Shown here piece after piece: positions 22,920-32,500 of a stretch of 64,000 bases of DNA (position 1 is its first letter; each line of letters opens with the position of its first letter). Made by a program: the position numbers and the translations under genes. Under the pieces are notes generated by a model. That model did not search any database. It was not told the DNA's origin and was given only the letters and a program-made list of their open reading frames with translations. This stretch comes from Bacteroidaceae bacterium. GTDB taxonomy: Bacteria; Bacteroidota; Bacteroidia; Bacteroidales; Bacteroidaceae. The DNA lies in NCBI GenBank assembly GCA_016292045.1, contig JAEEZX010000064.1:1-64000 (forward strand), given 5' to 3'.

Positions 22920-23810
22920 TTATTTTCTGTCTATTCCATAAAGTTTATCTACCTCGTCTGTGATAGCTTGCAGGTCAAAGTCAGGTTGCAGCTTCTTGAT
23001 CTCATGCTTCAGCCGTTTTAGTTCGGCCCTGTCAGCAATACCATCGCGCAGCTGCTTGCCCCACTTCTCCTTGTATTCGTCACGGCTGCTCTCTGCAATC
23101 TTCAGCTTGAAGGCCATTTCGTCGTAGGTCATTTCCTGATTCTTTGCAGCCAGCTCATTCTCCAACCGTGTACGAAAGTAGTCCACGCTCTCCTCTGCCT
23201 CACGAAAATTACGCCTTGCAGTGAGCCAGTTGTAGTAGAATTTCTCGCCCAGGTTCAGCTCCCCATCGGTGTACTTCGTCTTGTGCAGCATGGGAGCTTT
23301 CTTCTTGATGATGATACCACCGCAGTACCTGTATTCCTTGGCCATCCATACCAGCCCAGCATAGGGAGGCACTTCTTCCGGCTGAATCATACCCTCTGGC
23401 ACGGCATAGTAGAAGTAGTTAGGCATCTTCCGACCTTTGATGATGCGCTCCGTGTCACCATAGACACGCTGAATGTCATTGTCAGACCAGTAGGGATGCT
23501 CCTTTTTCTTCTGCTCGAATAAATCTTGCTGAATAGCCTGCTGTCGCTCCCTTGCGATGGTGGAGCTGAGAATAAGGTGCTTCTCGCCCTTATGCTTGAA
23601 GTCGTTTCTGTAGTCAGCACGGCTAATCTTTATCTCGAACTCGTAGATATATCCAGCCTTCGTCCACAGCAGTTTGTCGCTCTCCCAAGAGAACACGAAG
23701 AGGCCGTCAACATCGTATTTCTTGCTGGCAAAGAAGTGGCTCAGTCGCTTTTGTATCGACTGTTCCGAAAACTCCTCCTTCTTCGGTTGTGTTGAACTGA
23801 CCTTGCTCAT
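22920..23810 (-). CDS. MmcB-like PD-(D/E)XK nuclease-family protein
   Basis: A 296-residue protein. The N-terminal half has YEFEIKISRADYRNDFKHKGEKH, the E-x-K of a PD-(D/E)XK site, and later PNYFYYAVPEGMIQPEEVPPYAGLVWM, as in MmcB-type repair proteins (VEVKxSRADFxxDFK... YYAVPxGLIxxEExPxxAGL). The C-terminal half is a long coiled coil. Likely DNA cleavage or repair; activity unproven. It overlaps the downstream start by ATGA at 23807-23810. Confidence 0.6.
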   Translation of the reverse strand: MSKVSSTQPKKEEFSEQSIQKRLSHFFASKKYDVDGLFVFSWESDKLLWTKAGYIYEFEIKISRADYRNDFKHKGEKHLILSSTIARERQQAIQQDLFEQKKKEHPYWSDNDIQRVYGDTERIIKGRKMPNYFYYAVPEGMIQPEEVPPYAGLVWMAKEYRYCGGIIIKKKAPMLHKTKYTDGELNLGEKFYYNWLTARRNFREAEESVDYFRTRLENELAAKNQEMTYDEMAFKLKIAESSRDEYKEKWGKQLRDGIADRAELKRLKHEIKKLQPDFDLQAITDEVDKLYGIDRK

Positions 23811-24133
23811 ACCCTCTCTATTACGTTCATGTCAATATAGGTGCCTCCTACGAAAATCGTATAGACGATGCGTCCATTGGGTTTGTCGCCCGGCTTCGAC
23901 TTCTCGTAGGGCCTGCGGAAGTTCGGCTGCTCTGTATCGGTGAAACGCTGTGCCAGTTCATCAGCCGTTGTGTGTTCCTCCACCCATGGCATAGCCATGA
24001 GGTCGAGGTCGTGAACAGCAGAGCCATGAATGGCAATAGCCCAACCACACTTTGCAGCTATCTCGCGGAACTCAGGGAAGCGGAATATCCAAAAGATAGC
24101 GTCGTTGTCTTTCAGCTTATTCAAATCGAACAT
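23807..24133 (-). CDS. Hypothetical protein with nucleotidyltransferase-like motif (108 aa)
   Basis: Start MFDLNKLKDNDAIFWIF at 24133. The core GWAIAIHGSAVHDLDLMAMPW resembles the GSxxxxDxDL motif of minimal nucleotidyltransferases and a widespread phage family with the same text. A second half has GGTYIDMNVIERV. Catalytic ability cannot be judged. Coupled with the MmcB-like gene. Confidence 0.5.
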   Translation of the reverse strand: MFDLNKLKDNDAIFWIFRFPEFREIAAKCGWAIAIHGSAVHDLDLMAMPWVEEHTTADELAQRFTDTEQPNFRRPYEKSKPGDKPNGRIVYTIFVGGTYIDMNVIERV

Positions 24134-24134
24134 A

Positions 24135-24335
24135 TTACTTATATATCCATTTGGTTTTCTGACCAAGCCTCTTACCGCAAATCTCGCAGTAGGTAACTGT
24201 CACAAGCTCCCTCACTCCAGTGTACCAGCGTTTCTTCGAGCGGCCTTTATTCGTTGTTCTGAACTTGTGCCTGAAAGAATGGTGATACTGCACTGGCTTG
24301 TGAATACCGAGCTTACATTTCAGCTTGTCAAACAT
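24135..24335 (-). CDS. Small basic zinc-finger-like protein (66 aa)
   Basis: A strongly basic protein with VTYCEICGKRLGQKT near the C-terminus (one CxxC) and an N-terminal KLKCKLGIHKPVQYHHS, which could give the other Cys/His ligands. This is the plan of the small GxHxW...CxxC zinc proteins of Bacteroidetes phages. Likely nucleic-acid binding. Confidence 0.5.
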   Translation of the reverse strand: MFDKLKCKLGIHKPVQYHHSFRHKFRTTNKGRSKKRWYTGVRELVTVTYCEICGKRLGQKTKWIYK

Positions 24336-24343
24336 CGCCTACC

Positions 24344-24640
24344 TTACTTGAAACTCTCCCATACCAAGTGAATAACTCCCTTGCTGGGTGTGCCGTCATT
24401 CTTAATAGGATGGCAGAGGATGAAGATTCGCTCGTTAGCGTCCACGATGAAACCATCGTAGAACACCTTGCCGCGTGTGTGCGTCTCCATCAAGTCACCA
24501 GGCTTCACCATGTGCTCAGCCTCAAAAGCTGCCTGCATGGCATCGCGCAGTTCTCTGTTCAACACTTGGCGCTCTTCTTTAATCGCCCTGATCTTCTCGT
24601 CGCAGTCATTGATTTTCTGCTGAATCTCGTTGATTTCCAT
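24344..24640 (-). CDS. Hypothetical coiled-coil protein (98 aa)
   Basis: N-terminal coiled coil (EIQQKINDCDEKIRAIKEER) followed by a small beta domain (KPGDLMETHTRGKVFYDGFIV, ERIFILCHPIK). Function unknown. Confidence 0.5.
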   Translation of the reverse strand: MEINEIQQKINDCDEKIRAIKEERQVLNRELRDAMQAAFEAEHMVKPGDLMETHTRGKVFYDGFIVDANERIFILCHPIKNDGTPSKGVIHLVWESFK

Positions 24641-24650
24641 AACTCAGGTG

Positions 24651-24848
24651 TTATTTGTTAGTACCGATATACGGAGCAATGGCTCTGGCCACCTGCTCAG
24701 TAACATCTATCTCCTTGAAATCTACCACATGAGCGTGATACATTTCCTTTGCGGTGATGAATATCTTACCGTCTCTGAAATGCAGCCGACTATCTATAAA
24801 AGTGGTAGTAGGCTTGCACGTTCCTGTCTTATTCTCTTTGTCTGGCAT
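24651..24848 (-). CDS. Hypothetical protein (65 aa)
   Basis: Start at MPDKENKTGTC (24848), an ATG; a TTG nine bases upstream would overlap the upstream gene. The product has beta-rich middle text and a VTEQVARAIAPYIG helix. Function unknown. Confidence 0.45.
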   Translation of the reverse strand: MPDKENKTGTCKPTTTFIDSRLHFRDGKIFITAKEMYHAHVVDFKEIDVTEQVARAIAPYIGTNK

Positions 24849-24853
24849 GATGT

Positions 24854-25012
24854 TCAAGATTTTTTCGTTTCCTTCTTCTTGTAACCGTCCTCACATTCGT
24901 ATCTGTCACCATTGCGAGGCTCACCTAACCAGTGACACCAACCTATGCGGCCTTTAGCACTGACAAGGTAGTAGCCACAGGTCTTACACCTACGATTGAT
25001 GACCGTACTCAT
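24854..25012 (-). CDS. Small zinc-binding protein (52 aa)
   Basis: ATG at 25012, TGA at 24856-24854. CKTCGYYLVSAKGRIGWCHWLGE and YECEDGYKKKE give four Cys plus a His in a CxxC...CxxxxC layout, with a Lys-rich end. One of several such small proteins here. Confidence 0.55.
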   Translation of the reverse strand: MSTVINRRCKTCGYYLVSAKGRIGWCHWLGEPRNGDRYECEDGYKKKETKKS

Positions 25013-25014
25013 AG

Positions 25015-25287
25015 TTACCTCTTACGTTTCTTGGATTCAGGATGACGGTTAGCGTAGATTTTCAGAGCAGTCTTGCGGTCATGGGCCAGTATCGTCTCTC
25101 CATGGATGACAAACTCATGCTCGCTTCTGTCTTCGCCATACATCTTGTGGGCTCTCTCCTTGAAATGCTTCTCTCTCTGCTGGCGATAGCGCTCCCTTCT
25201 TTCAGAAGTCTCAAAATAGGGATTTCTGCCGCTTGCTGCAGCTGCCATCATCATAGCAGTCATCAGCGCAATACCTTTTGTACTCAT
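25015..25287 (-). CDS. Hypothetical basic protein (90 aa)
   Basis: Short hydrophobic, Met/Ala-rich N-terminus (MSTKGIALMTAMMMAAAASG) that might be a weak signal or membrane segment. Then a highly basic, charged body (RYRQQREKHFKERAHK) ending NRHPESKKRKR. Two bases separate it from the next gene. Function unknown. Confidence 0.5.
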   Translation of the reverse strand: MSTKGIALMTAMMMAAAASGRNPYFETSERRERYRQQREKHFKERAHKMYGEDRSEHEFVIHGETILAHDRKTALKIYANRHPESKKRKR

Positions 25288-25300
25288 AGCCAGTCAGGTT

Positions 25301-25507
25301 TTACTTGTTGACAACTTCCGTTCCTTCTCTCCACACATAGCGCATGAGAGCATAGGCTCCTGCAGCGAATATACCATAGAGAGGAAAGTGAGCTGCGCCC
25401 TTAATGATGGCGTAGATAGTGCCGAAAATCATTACTACGAACATGATAGCTGACAATACCAAAGTGGCATAGTCCATTTCACTTGTGATTCTCCTTTTGT
25501 GTACCAT
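25301..25507 (-). CDS. Small two-helix membrane protein (68 aa)
   Basis: Two hydrophobic segments (ATLVLSAIMFVVMIFGTIYAI and FPLYGIFAAGAYALMRYVW) with short polar ends. It is the first gene after promoter copy 6. A second holin, an exclusion protein or a membrane anchor are possible; not decided. Confidence 0.55.
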   Translation of the reverse strand: MVHKRRITSEMDYATLVLSAIMFVVMIFGTIYAIIKGAAHFPLYGIFAAGAYALMRYVWREGTEVVNK

Positions 25508-25509
25508 AA

Positions 25510-25580
25510 TTTTGAAGTTTTGAAGTAAATATCTTATTTGACACTACAAAGGTACAAAGAAATAATCAAATATGCAAGTT
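25510..25580 (-). promoter_or_regulatory. Phage promoter/leader repeat, copy 6
   Basis: Minus-strand CTTGCATATTTGATTA, TACCTTTG, AGTGTCAAATAAGATA and ACTTCAAAACTTCAAAA directly before the ATG at 25507. The -33 TTGC has A in place of the usual G next to it. Drives the 25-16 kb operon. Confidence 0.78.
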
Positions 25581-25661
25581 TTTCCTTAAAAATTTTTATC
25601 AAATACACAAAAAAGACCGCACGACCCTCACGGGCAGTACGGCCACGAGTTATTCACGTTA

Positions 25662-26066
25662 TTACCAATGTCGTCTTATCCAAGCGAAATGCTCTCGGTG
25701 AGACAGGTATTCCAAATCCTTTTCGTTAGAGTAAGCCTCTTTCTCGAAGCTGATATTTCGGTATGCCTTGTGACTGTCTCCGGACAGAATCAGTCTTATC
25801 AGCCACTCCAGGCAGTACCACCATAGGAACAGGGGCAGAGCAAGCAACGACCACCACCCACAGCCTGCCAGACAGAGGATAGCGGCAAGCACAAGGCCCA
25901 CGGCCAGCATTTCCTTCTGCTGCTCGGCATGAATGTGTTCGTGGTTGTTGACCACGGTGTTGTAGCGACTGGCCGCGCTGTTCCGCACAAAAATGTACGG
26001 CCAAAGGCACATCGACAGGAATCCCCTGAAGGGGATGATGTCATTGAACACTAATTTAGTCTTCAT
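25662..26066 (-). CDS. Membrane protein with zinc-protease-like HEHIH motif (134 aa)
   Basis: Start MKTKLVFNDIIPFRGFLSM at 26066, whose ATG overlaps the upstream stop. VVNNHEHIHAEQQKEML holds HExxH-like HEHIH, followed by two hydrophobic helices (LVLAAILCLAGCGWWSLLALPLF) and ISFEKEAYSNEKD, where a third Glu ligand could lie. Reminiscent of small membrane metallopeptidases of Bacteroidetes. Protease activity is a guess from the motif. Confidence 0.55.
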   Translation of the reverse strand: MKTKLVFNDIIPFRGFLSMCLWPYIFVRNSAASRYNTVVNNHEHIHAEQQKEMLAVGLVLAAILCLAGCGWWSLLALPLFLWWYCLEWLIRLILSGDSHKAYRNISFEKEAYSNEKDLEYLSHREHFAWIRRHW

Positions 26067-26227
26067 TTCTTGTTGTGCAAGAGGTGAATACCATAGAGAA
26101 TAGCGACCAACGGCCAAATCAGGCAGAAAGCCACCTTTTCGTACTTAGAGTGCTTCCATGCACTCATTTTCTGATAGGCAACGAAGATGCCTACCACATA
26201 CACGGCTAAAAAAATTCCAGTAATCAT
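26063..26227 (-). CDS. Small membrane protein (54 aa)
   Basis: ATG at 26227, TGA at 26065-26063, overlapping the next ATG as ATGA. Two hydrophobic stretches (GIFLAVYVVGIFVAY and VAFCLIWPLVAILYGIHLL) around a basic loop KHSKYEK. Coupled to the HEHIH membrane protein, so the two may form a complex. Function unknown. Confidence 0.55.
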   Translation of the reverse strand: MITGIFLAVYVVGIFVAYQKMSAWKHSKYEKVAFCLIWPLVAILYGIHLLHNKK

Positions 26228-26239
26228 AAGGCTTTGAGT

Positions 26240-26569
26240 TTAAGGGTTAATACTATCTGATTTCTGCTCCCCTCCGTCAAACATCTGGGGAAAGCGTCGA
26301 TCTTCTTCACCAACATACAGCATTTCGCTGATAGCGTCAATATAGCAAGGCGGTAAGTCTTGACTATATGCTCTTATCAATTCTACTTCTTCAGGAGTAA
26401 ACTCTGTATCGTCAGTAGCGTTGAATATTTTTCTTGATAGAGCATAAGCAAGAATGCCGTTCTGCTGAGTGTAGAGGAAATCTGCAAAGTATTTGCGGAT
26501 GCTCTTTATCTCTCCCTGAGTCCTTGCAACATCAGAGAAAACCATTACTGAATCAAAATCAATCTTCAT
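26240..26569 (-). CDS. Hypothetical protein (109 aa) after the giant tail gene
   Basis: Start MKIDFDSVMVFSDVARTQ at 26569. An acidic, helical protein (ALSRKIFNATDDTEFTPEEVELIRAYSQ). Its place right after the tail protein gene suggests a tail chaperone or assembly role, or simply the end of the virion operon. Not recognised. Confidence 0.55.
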   Translation of the reverse strand: MKIDFDSVMVFSDVARTQGEIKSIRKYFADFLYTQQNGILAYALSRKIFNATDDTEFTPEEVELIRAYSQDLPPCYIDAISEMLYVGEEDRRFPQMFDGGEQKSDSINP

Positions 26570-26580
26570 CGTTCTTAGTC

Positions 26581-29500
26581 TTATAGATAAATCCAATCGT
26601 TGAAATTCATTATAAAGAATGAGAATGAGCCATCATTTCGGCTATCATCGTCGGCAGTCTGCACCGTTATCGATGTAGATGTTTGACTCTTAACAGATGC
26701 GTACAGCGGATTCGTACCATTTACGATAACGCCATATCCACAAACCATTGCGAATACATCGTTTGCACTGCCAAACCAGTTGCTATTGCTCCATGAAAGC
26801 GTATATATACCCTGTCCGTCTCTCGTCACTGACATAGTAGTACCATCGAAGCTATGATAGGAAACGCTTGCACCACTTGCAGTACCAGTTACACGACCGA
26901 CAGCCAACATCTTCATCTGATGGCCATAGCGATTTTGTGTACCTAAGTCTATACGTTTCAGCACAATCCATCCATAGAAAGTGTTTGTATCACCATAACC
27001 CAACAGCTCTACAGCTTCACGGCTAAGTTTGATGGATGACTTCTGTATTCCATCCTCATAGAAATAGTAGCCCGACGGCGCTGTTAGCTGAGCATAGCCT
27101 GATGCAGTTGAATAGTTTCCATTCCAATAGTAATTCGTGATAACTACCTTTCGTCCTGACTGCGCAACCGTCCAAGGTAAGGCATACGATGACTGCGACG
27201 CACTATAGACAGCAATATTATCCGAAAAATCATTGCTGAATGTAGAACCTCGTGACAGGAACGAGAACGGACTGCGAAGGCCACCTTTTACTAATACATT
27301 CTGGAAAGTTCCTGCATTACACGTTATATTTCCATTTGCATCAATAGTAAAGGTGTTGTTGGCGCTTCTTATCTGCGTAGGTATCAGTTTGTCGACAACA
27401 ATTTCTTCGGCCAACAGGAACTCTGCAGCTACGAACTTCAAGTAATCGGCCTGTTCCCAATGGCTCGTATCATTATATGGCTGAGAAGTGGAAACATAAC
27501 CCGCTGAAGTTGTACGCACCTTCATGCGCCAGTAAGTGTACGCACCTCCATAGCTTTTAGGAGCCCTCACTACATGGCGCACTCCTGTACCGCCACCATA
27601 ATAGTATGTGTTTCCTGAAGTCCAAGGCCCTACATATACATGCTGAATCTCCTCGGCTATTCGGTCATTTGGGGCTTCTATCCAATCGGTTGCAGCAGTA
27701 CCCTCTTCCAGCTTCGGCATACATATCCAGCCCGGATTTGCGTGCTGCTCCAATCGGAACAAAACGTAATAATAAGGACTGGTATATAAATAACTCGGTG
27801 TCTTGAATGTTATCACACATCTTTTCGTTCCTGGAGATAGCTGCCATGTCACATTTCCGTCATCTGCAAACCCGACATAGGTGCCATCATGCACGTTGGC
27901 CGTTCCACCTCCATCAAGGGAAACTACATGACCTGTGTTTCCATCTGATAAAGTCTGAGCAGAGGTAATCTTCTTTCCGTTGACGTACCAAGGAGCAGAG
28001 GACGAGTGTAGAACGGCCTGACCGTTGTCAGAACGGTACAGGTAAGACGTAATCTTACAGCCACGATCTACACGAATCAGGTTCATATAGCCACGGTTGC
28101 TGAGTGCACTCGAACTATTGTGTGTATCTCCACCGTCATTGATATAGACATAACCTTCTACCCAGAACTTCTTAGCCGAAGATGAGGTATTTACCAAAGT
28201 AAACGATTTCTCCTGATAACCTGTGCTTGTGAATTGCACTTGTTTTGTAAAGCCACCCTCCCAGCCATCAGCATAGCCGAACACGGTAAGCCTTACAGCC
28301 GTAGAATAGACTTTACCCTTAACGGTAACAATAGCCGTACTACCAGCTGCAATCCAAAAGCATTTCTTCGAGCCGCTGATACTCCAATAATTCGTGTCCG
28401 AACCGTTATATACTTCACTTGAAAGCAAGTCGAAATAGTTGGTCATGGCAGCATAGAACGAAAGCGTGTACCATGTACTCGGCTTCAATTTCTGTATAGT
28501 GCCAGACTTATAGACTACTTGCCTCAGCATTTCCGTATAGTTATCCTCCCAGTTAGGCGTACAACAGAAGGAGTTGTGATTTCCTACCGCATTCTTCGAT
28601 ATGGTGCCATTGGAAACGTCCCATGCCTCCATTTCTCCCTCAGAGAGGAAAGCCGTATCTTCCAGTAGATTCTCATGGACGCCATCGACGTACTGAGCAA
28701 TCAAAGAAATCTCTATCGTCGGGTCATCGCTTCTGGTGTAGCTTGTCAGCTTCTTCTCCCAGAGGTAGTGATTCTCGTTAGAAAGTTCTTCCTCAGTTGG
28801 ATAGTTGGAGTTGCCCTTTTGAATCCAACCGCTATCATTGCTTGCAGGCTCCACCAAGTTCACCGTGAACATGCGGTAGAAATAGACGTTGGCGATGCCG
28901 TTGCCCTGATCGCCTTCGCCACCTTTCTCACCATCTTTCAGAATGGGGATGGTCTCTCGGTCAAGACGGACGGAACCGCTGACGGTACGCTGGCCACGCC
29001 ACAGCTCCAGCACAAGGTTTGTATGAGAGTTGGCTTGTGTAGTGCCGACGGTGACAAAGCCAGTCCAGTTTCCATCAGGATTTGCAGCGCTGTCCCATCC
29101 ATAGTAGAGGTAGTAGCCACTCAGAGAAGTGTACTCAGTGGCATTGGAGCCGACGGTCTTACGAATCTTACAGGACACGGTATAGCTGCCTGTGAGGTTT
29201 CCTGCGCTGTTCCTTGCGAACTTCAGCGCGCTCTCCGACGGTGCAAGCTGGTACAGCTCAGCATCCGCGCCCTTGCCGCCTGACTTCACAGCACAGATGG
29301 TAAAGACGGCGTAGCGTGTGCCGTATGTCGCATGGACGGCCTTAAAGGTAATCTCCGTCACCTCTGCCGGCTGGGTATTGTTGGCGATGCTCACCGACGG
29401 GTTGGTAGGTGTTCCGAGGTCAACGGAGAAGCCAGAAGGCAGCGTGCCGTCCACGCTGATGCCACAATCGCCCGTTACTGGCGTAGTGCCGTAGAAGGCA

Positions 29501-32500
29501 GTCAGTCCGAACTCCAGCGACAGCGTACCCTCCACCTTACCGCTACTGTTGACCGGGATAGCCGCCATTTCATTGTCGATGTCAAGGACAAAGCAATCCT
29601 TACCGTCCTTGCCCTTCGTTCCATCAGCAACAATAGGCACCGTCTCCTTATCGATAAGGCCCGTGATACTGCTCTCGTTGGTAAAATACGAACCAGTATT
29701 CCGACAGAGAATGAACTGCACCTTACTATAGGTCGCCACGTCCAAGTTCTGCAGATAGATCTTGTAAGAGACATAGTTAAAGAACGATGACCAGCTGCCG
29801 CTCCTTGAATACCTACGGAAGTAGATGCTGTAGCCATCCACGGCTCCAGTCGCATCGGTGACGGTCGTCGGCGCACTCGTTCCTGCCTTCTTGATATAGC
29901 CACAGGTGAGGTTGACCGTGCTGGGGTTGTAGCCACCTGCATCAGTACGCGCCACGGCAATCTGCGTGTCAGACGGCAGCAGCTCATAGAGCACCGCATC
30001 CTGACCTTGGCCACCCGACTTCACGGCGGCGATTGAGAATACAGCGTCACGGTCGCCATACGAAGTGTGAGAGACACGGAATTTCAGCTCCGTAATCTCC
30101 GCTGGCTGGGTGTTGGCAGCAATGGTGATACGCGGGTTGCTCTTCGACGTTGCGGTGTCAACGGTGAAACCGCTGGGAGCAGTACCGACGAGGGCCACCG
30201 AACAGGCGCTGTCATTGATGACATTTGTCTGGCCATAGTACGCACCGATGTTGAAGCTGAGCTGAATCTGACTCGTCACCTTACCCTCCTGGCTGATAGG
30301 GATGGAGGTCATTTCGTTGTCAATATCCACCACAAACGGCGTGATACCGTCATCACCCGGATCGCCCTTCAGTCCATCCTTATGAATAGGCACGGTCTCA
30401 CGGTCAGCACATTGCGATGCGCCTGTCTTCCACAGCTCCACCCAAAGAGAGGTGTGGTTAGCGGCCTCGGTCGTGGTCACCGTCCTCGTCGTGCCGATGC
30501 TGATATTGTTTCCCTGCACGGTCGTGCTGCCATCCCAGCCCCACTTGATATAGTAGCCGCTGAGTGAGGTCAGTATCACCGTCTCGTTACCCTCCGTTTT
30601 CTTTGCATAGAAATACAGGGTGTTGTTCTGGGCCACCAGTCCGTTGCTTGCATTTCGGGCAAAGGTGAGGGCAGAGGGTTTAAGGCTGAGCTGATAGATG
30701 ACAGGAGAAACGCCCGCCGTACCGCTGGCTTGCGGTTGCAAGGTGAATACCACCGTCCTCGAACCGCTGGCCGTCGTAGCCGTGATGCCGATATTGATGG
30801 TTTTCGTATAGTAGTAGGAGGTACTGGTCAGCTTGACCGTAATCTGCCCTGTCTCCACATTCTTCTCCACCGTCACCTCGCTACCGCAACTGGTTCCGTC
30901 CTCATAGGTCTTACTCGTCTCGATGGCAGTCAGCGTCAGCGGCGTGATGCCGTTGAACATCGACACCTTGGTAGTACGTTCCACCTGTGCCGAAATCTTG
31001 CCGCTGGGGTCTGTGCCGAAAGCGTCACATTCATTATCAAGGTCGATGGTGATAGCGTTCACACCGTCCTTACCCTGCTGGCCGTCGGCCACCACAGGCA
31101 CGGTCTCCTTGTCAATGAGTCCTGTCACGCTGGATGCAGCCACGCTCGTAGCGGTATTCGTACAGATGATAAACTCAAACTTGCTGTAGGTGGCGATGTC
31201 AAAGTTCGTCAGGTACGACTTATAATAGGTATAGCGTAGGTAGTTCGACCACTGCCCCGTGCTTCTGTTATAGCGTCTGAAGTAGATATTGTAGCCGTCG
31301 AAGGCACCCGTCACATCATCGTATATGCTGATGACCGTGCCGACGATTTTCTTATAGCCACAGGTCAGGGTGGCCGTCGCAGGGTTATACGTTCCGTCTG
31401 TGTTCCTGCCAACGGCAATCTCCGACGCCGATGGCAGCAGCTCATAGAGTACCGCATCCTGACCCTTACCGCCCGACTTCACGGCGGCGATGCTATAGGT
31501 GAAGTAGCGGGTGCCGTAGTCAGCATGGACTACACGGAAGCGCAACTCCGTAATCTCTGCCGGCTGGGTGTTGACTGCTATCTTAATCGTCACCGTGGAC
31601 TTTGCCGTAGTGTTGATGGTGAAGCCGCTGGGTGCTGAGATAACCGTTCCTTCGCTGTTCACCAAGTCCACGGACTGACAGGCATCGATGACATTCTGCT
31701 GACCATAGAAAGCAGAGACATTGAAAGACAGGTTTTGCTCCGTCTCCACCTTTCCCGCCTGACTGATAGGAATACTCGTCATTTCATTGTCGATGTCGGC
31801 AATGAATGGCGTATCGCCGGGGTCTCCTGGGTCTCCCTTCAAGCCGTCCTTGTTGATGGGTACGGTCTCCCTGTCAACACGCTTCACCTTCGTATTGCCG
31901 TTCATCTGCCACAGCTCAAGAACGAGGTTATAGTGGCTGGCGGCGTTGGTGTTCGTCACGGATATATCAGTGCCGACATTTTTATAGCTGCTCGGAGTGG
32001 CCACGTTATCCCATCCGTAATAGACACGGTAGCCACTCAACGAACTCAGAATATCGGTCTCGTTACCCACCGTGCGCTTCACGCTGGGCGTGACGCTCTG
32101 TGAGCTGGGTGTCAGCACATCACTTGCGTTACGGCTGAAAGCAAGGGCATTGGGGATAGGCTCAAGCTGGTATATCGTAGGGGTTACACCGGGAGCACCT
32201 CCTGCCTGTGGCTGGAGCGTGAAGCGGGCCGACTTGCTGCCCCGTGCACTGGTGGCTGTGATGTCAATGAAGATAGTCTTGGTATAGGCAAAGGTCGTGC
32301 TACCGAGGGTGACTGTCACCTTGCCAGTGGTAGCATCGGTAGTCACGGCCACCTCACTGCCGCAGTTGGTGTTATCCTCGTATTTCTTCGTTGTCGAGAT
32401 ACCTGTCAGCTCCAGCGGTGTGAGGCCGTAGAACATAGCCACCGTCGTCTCACGCGAAAGGGAGGCACCAATCTTTCCCTCGCTGTCCGTACCGAAAGCA

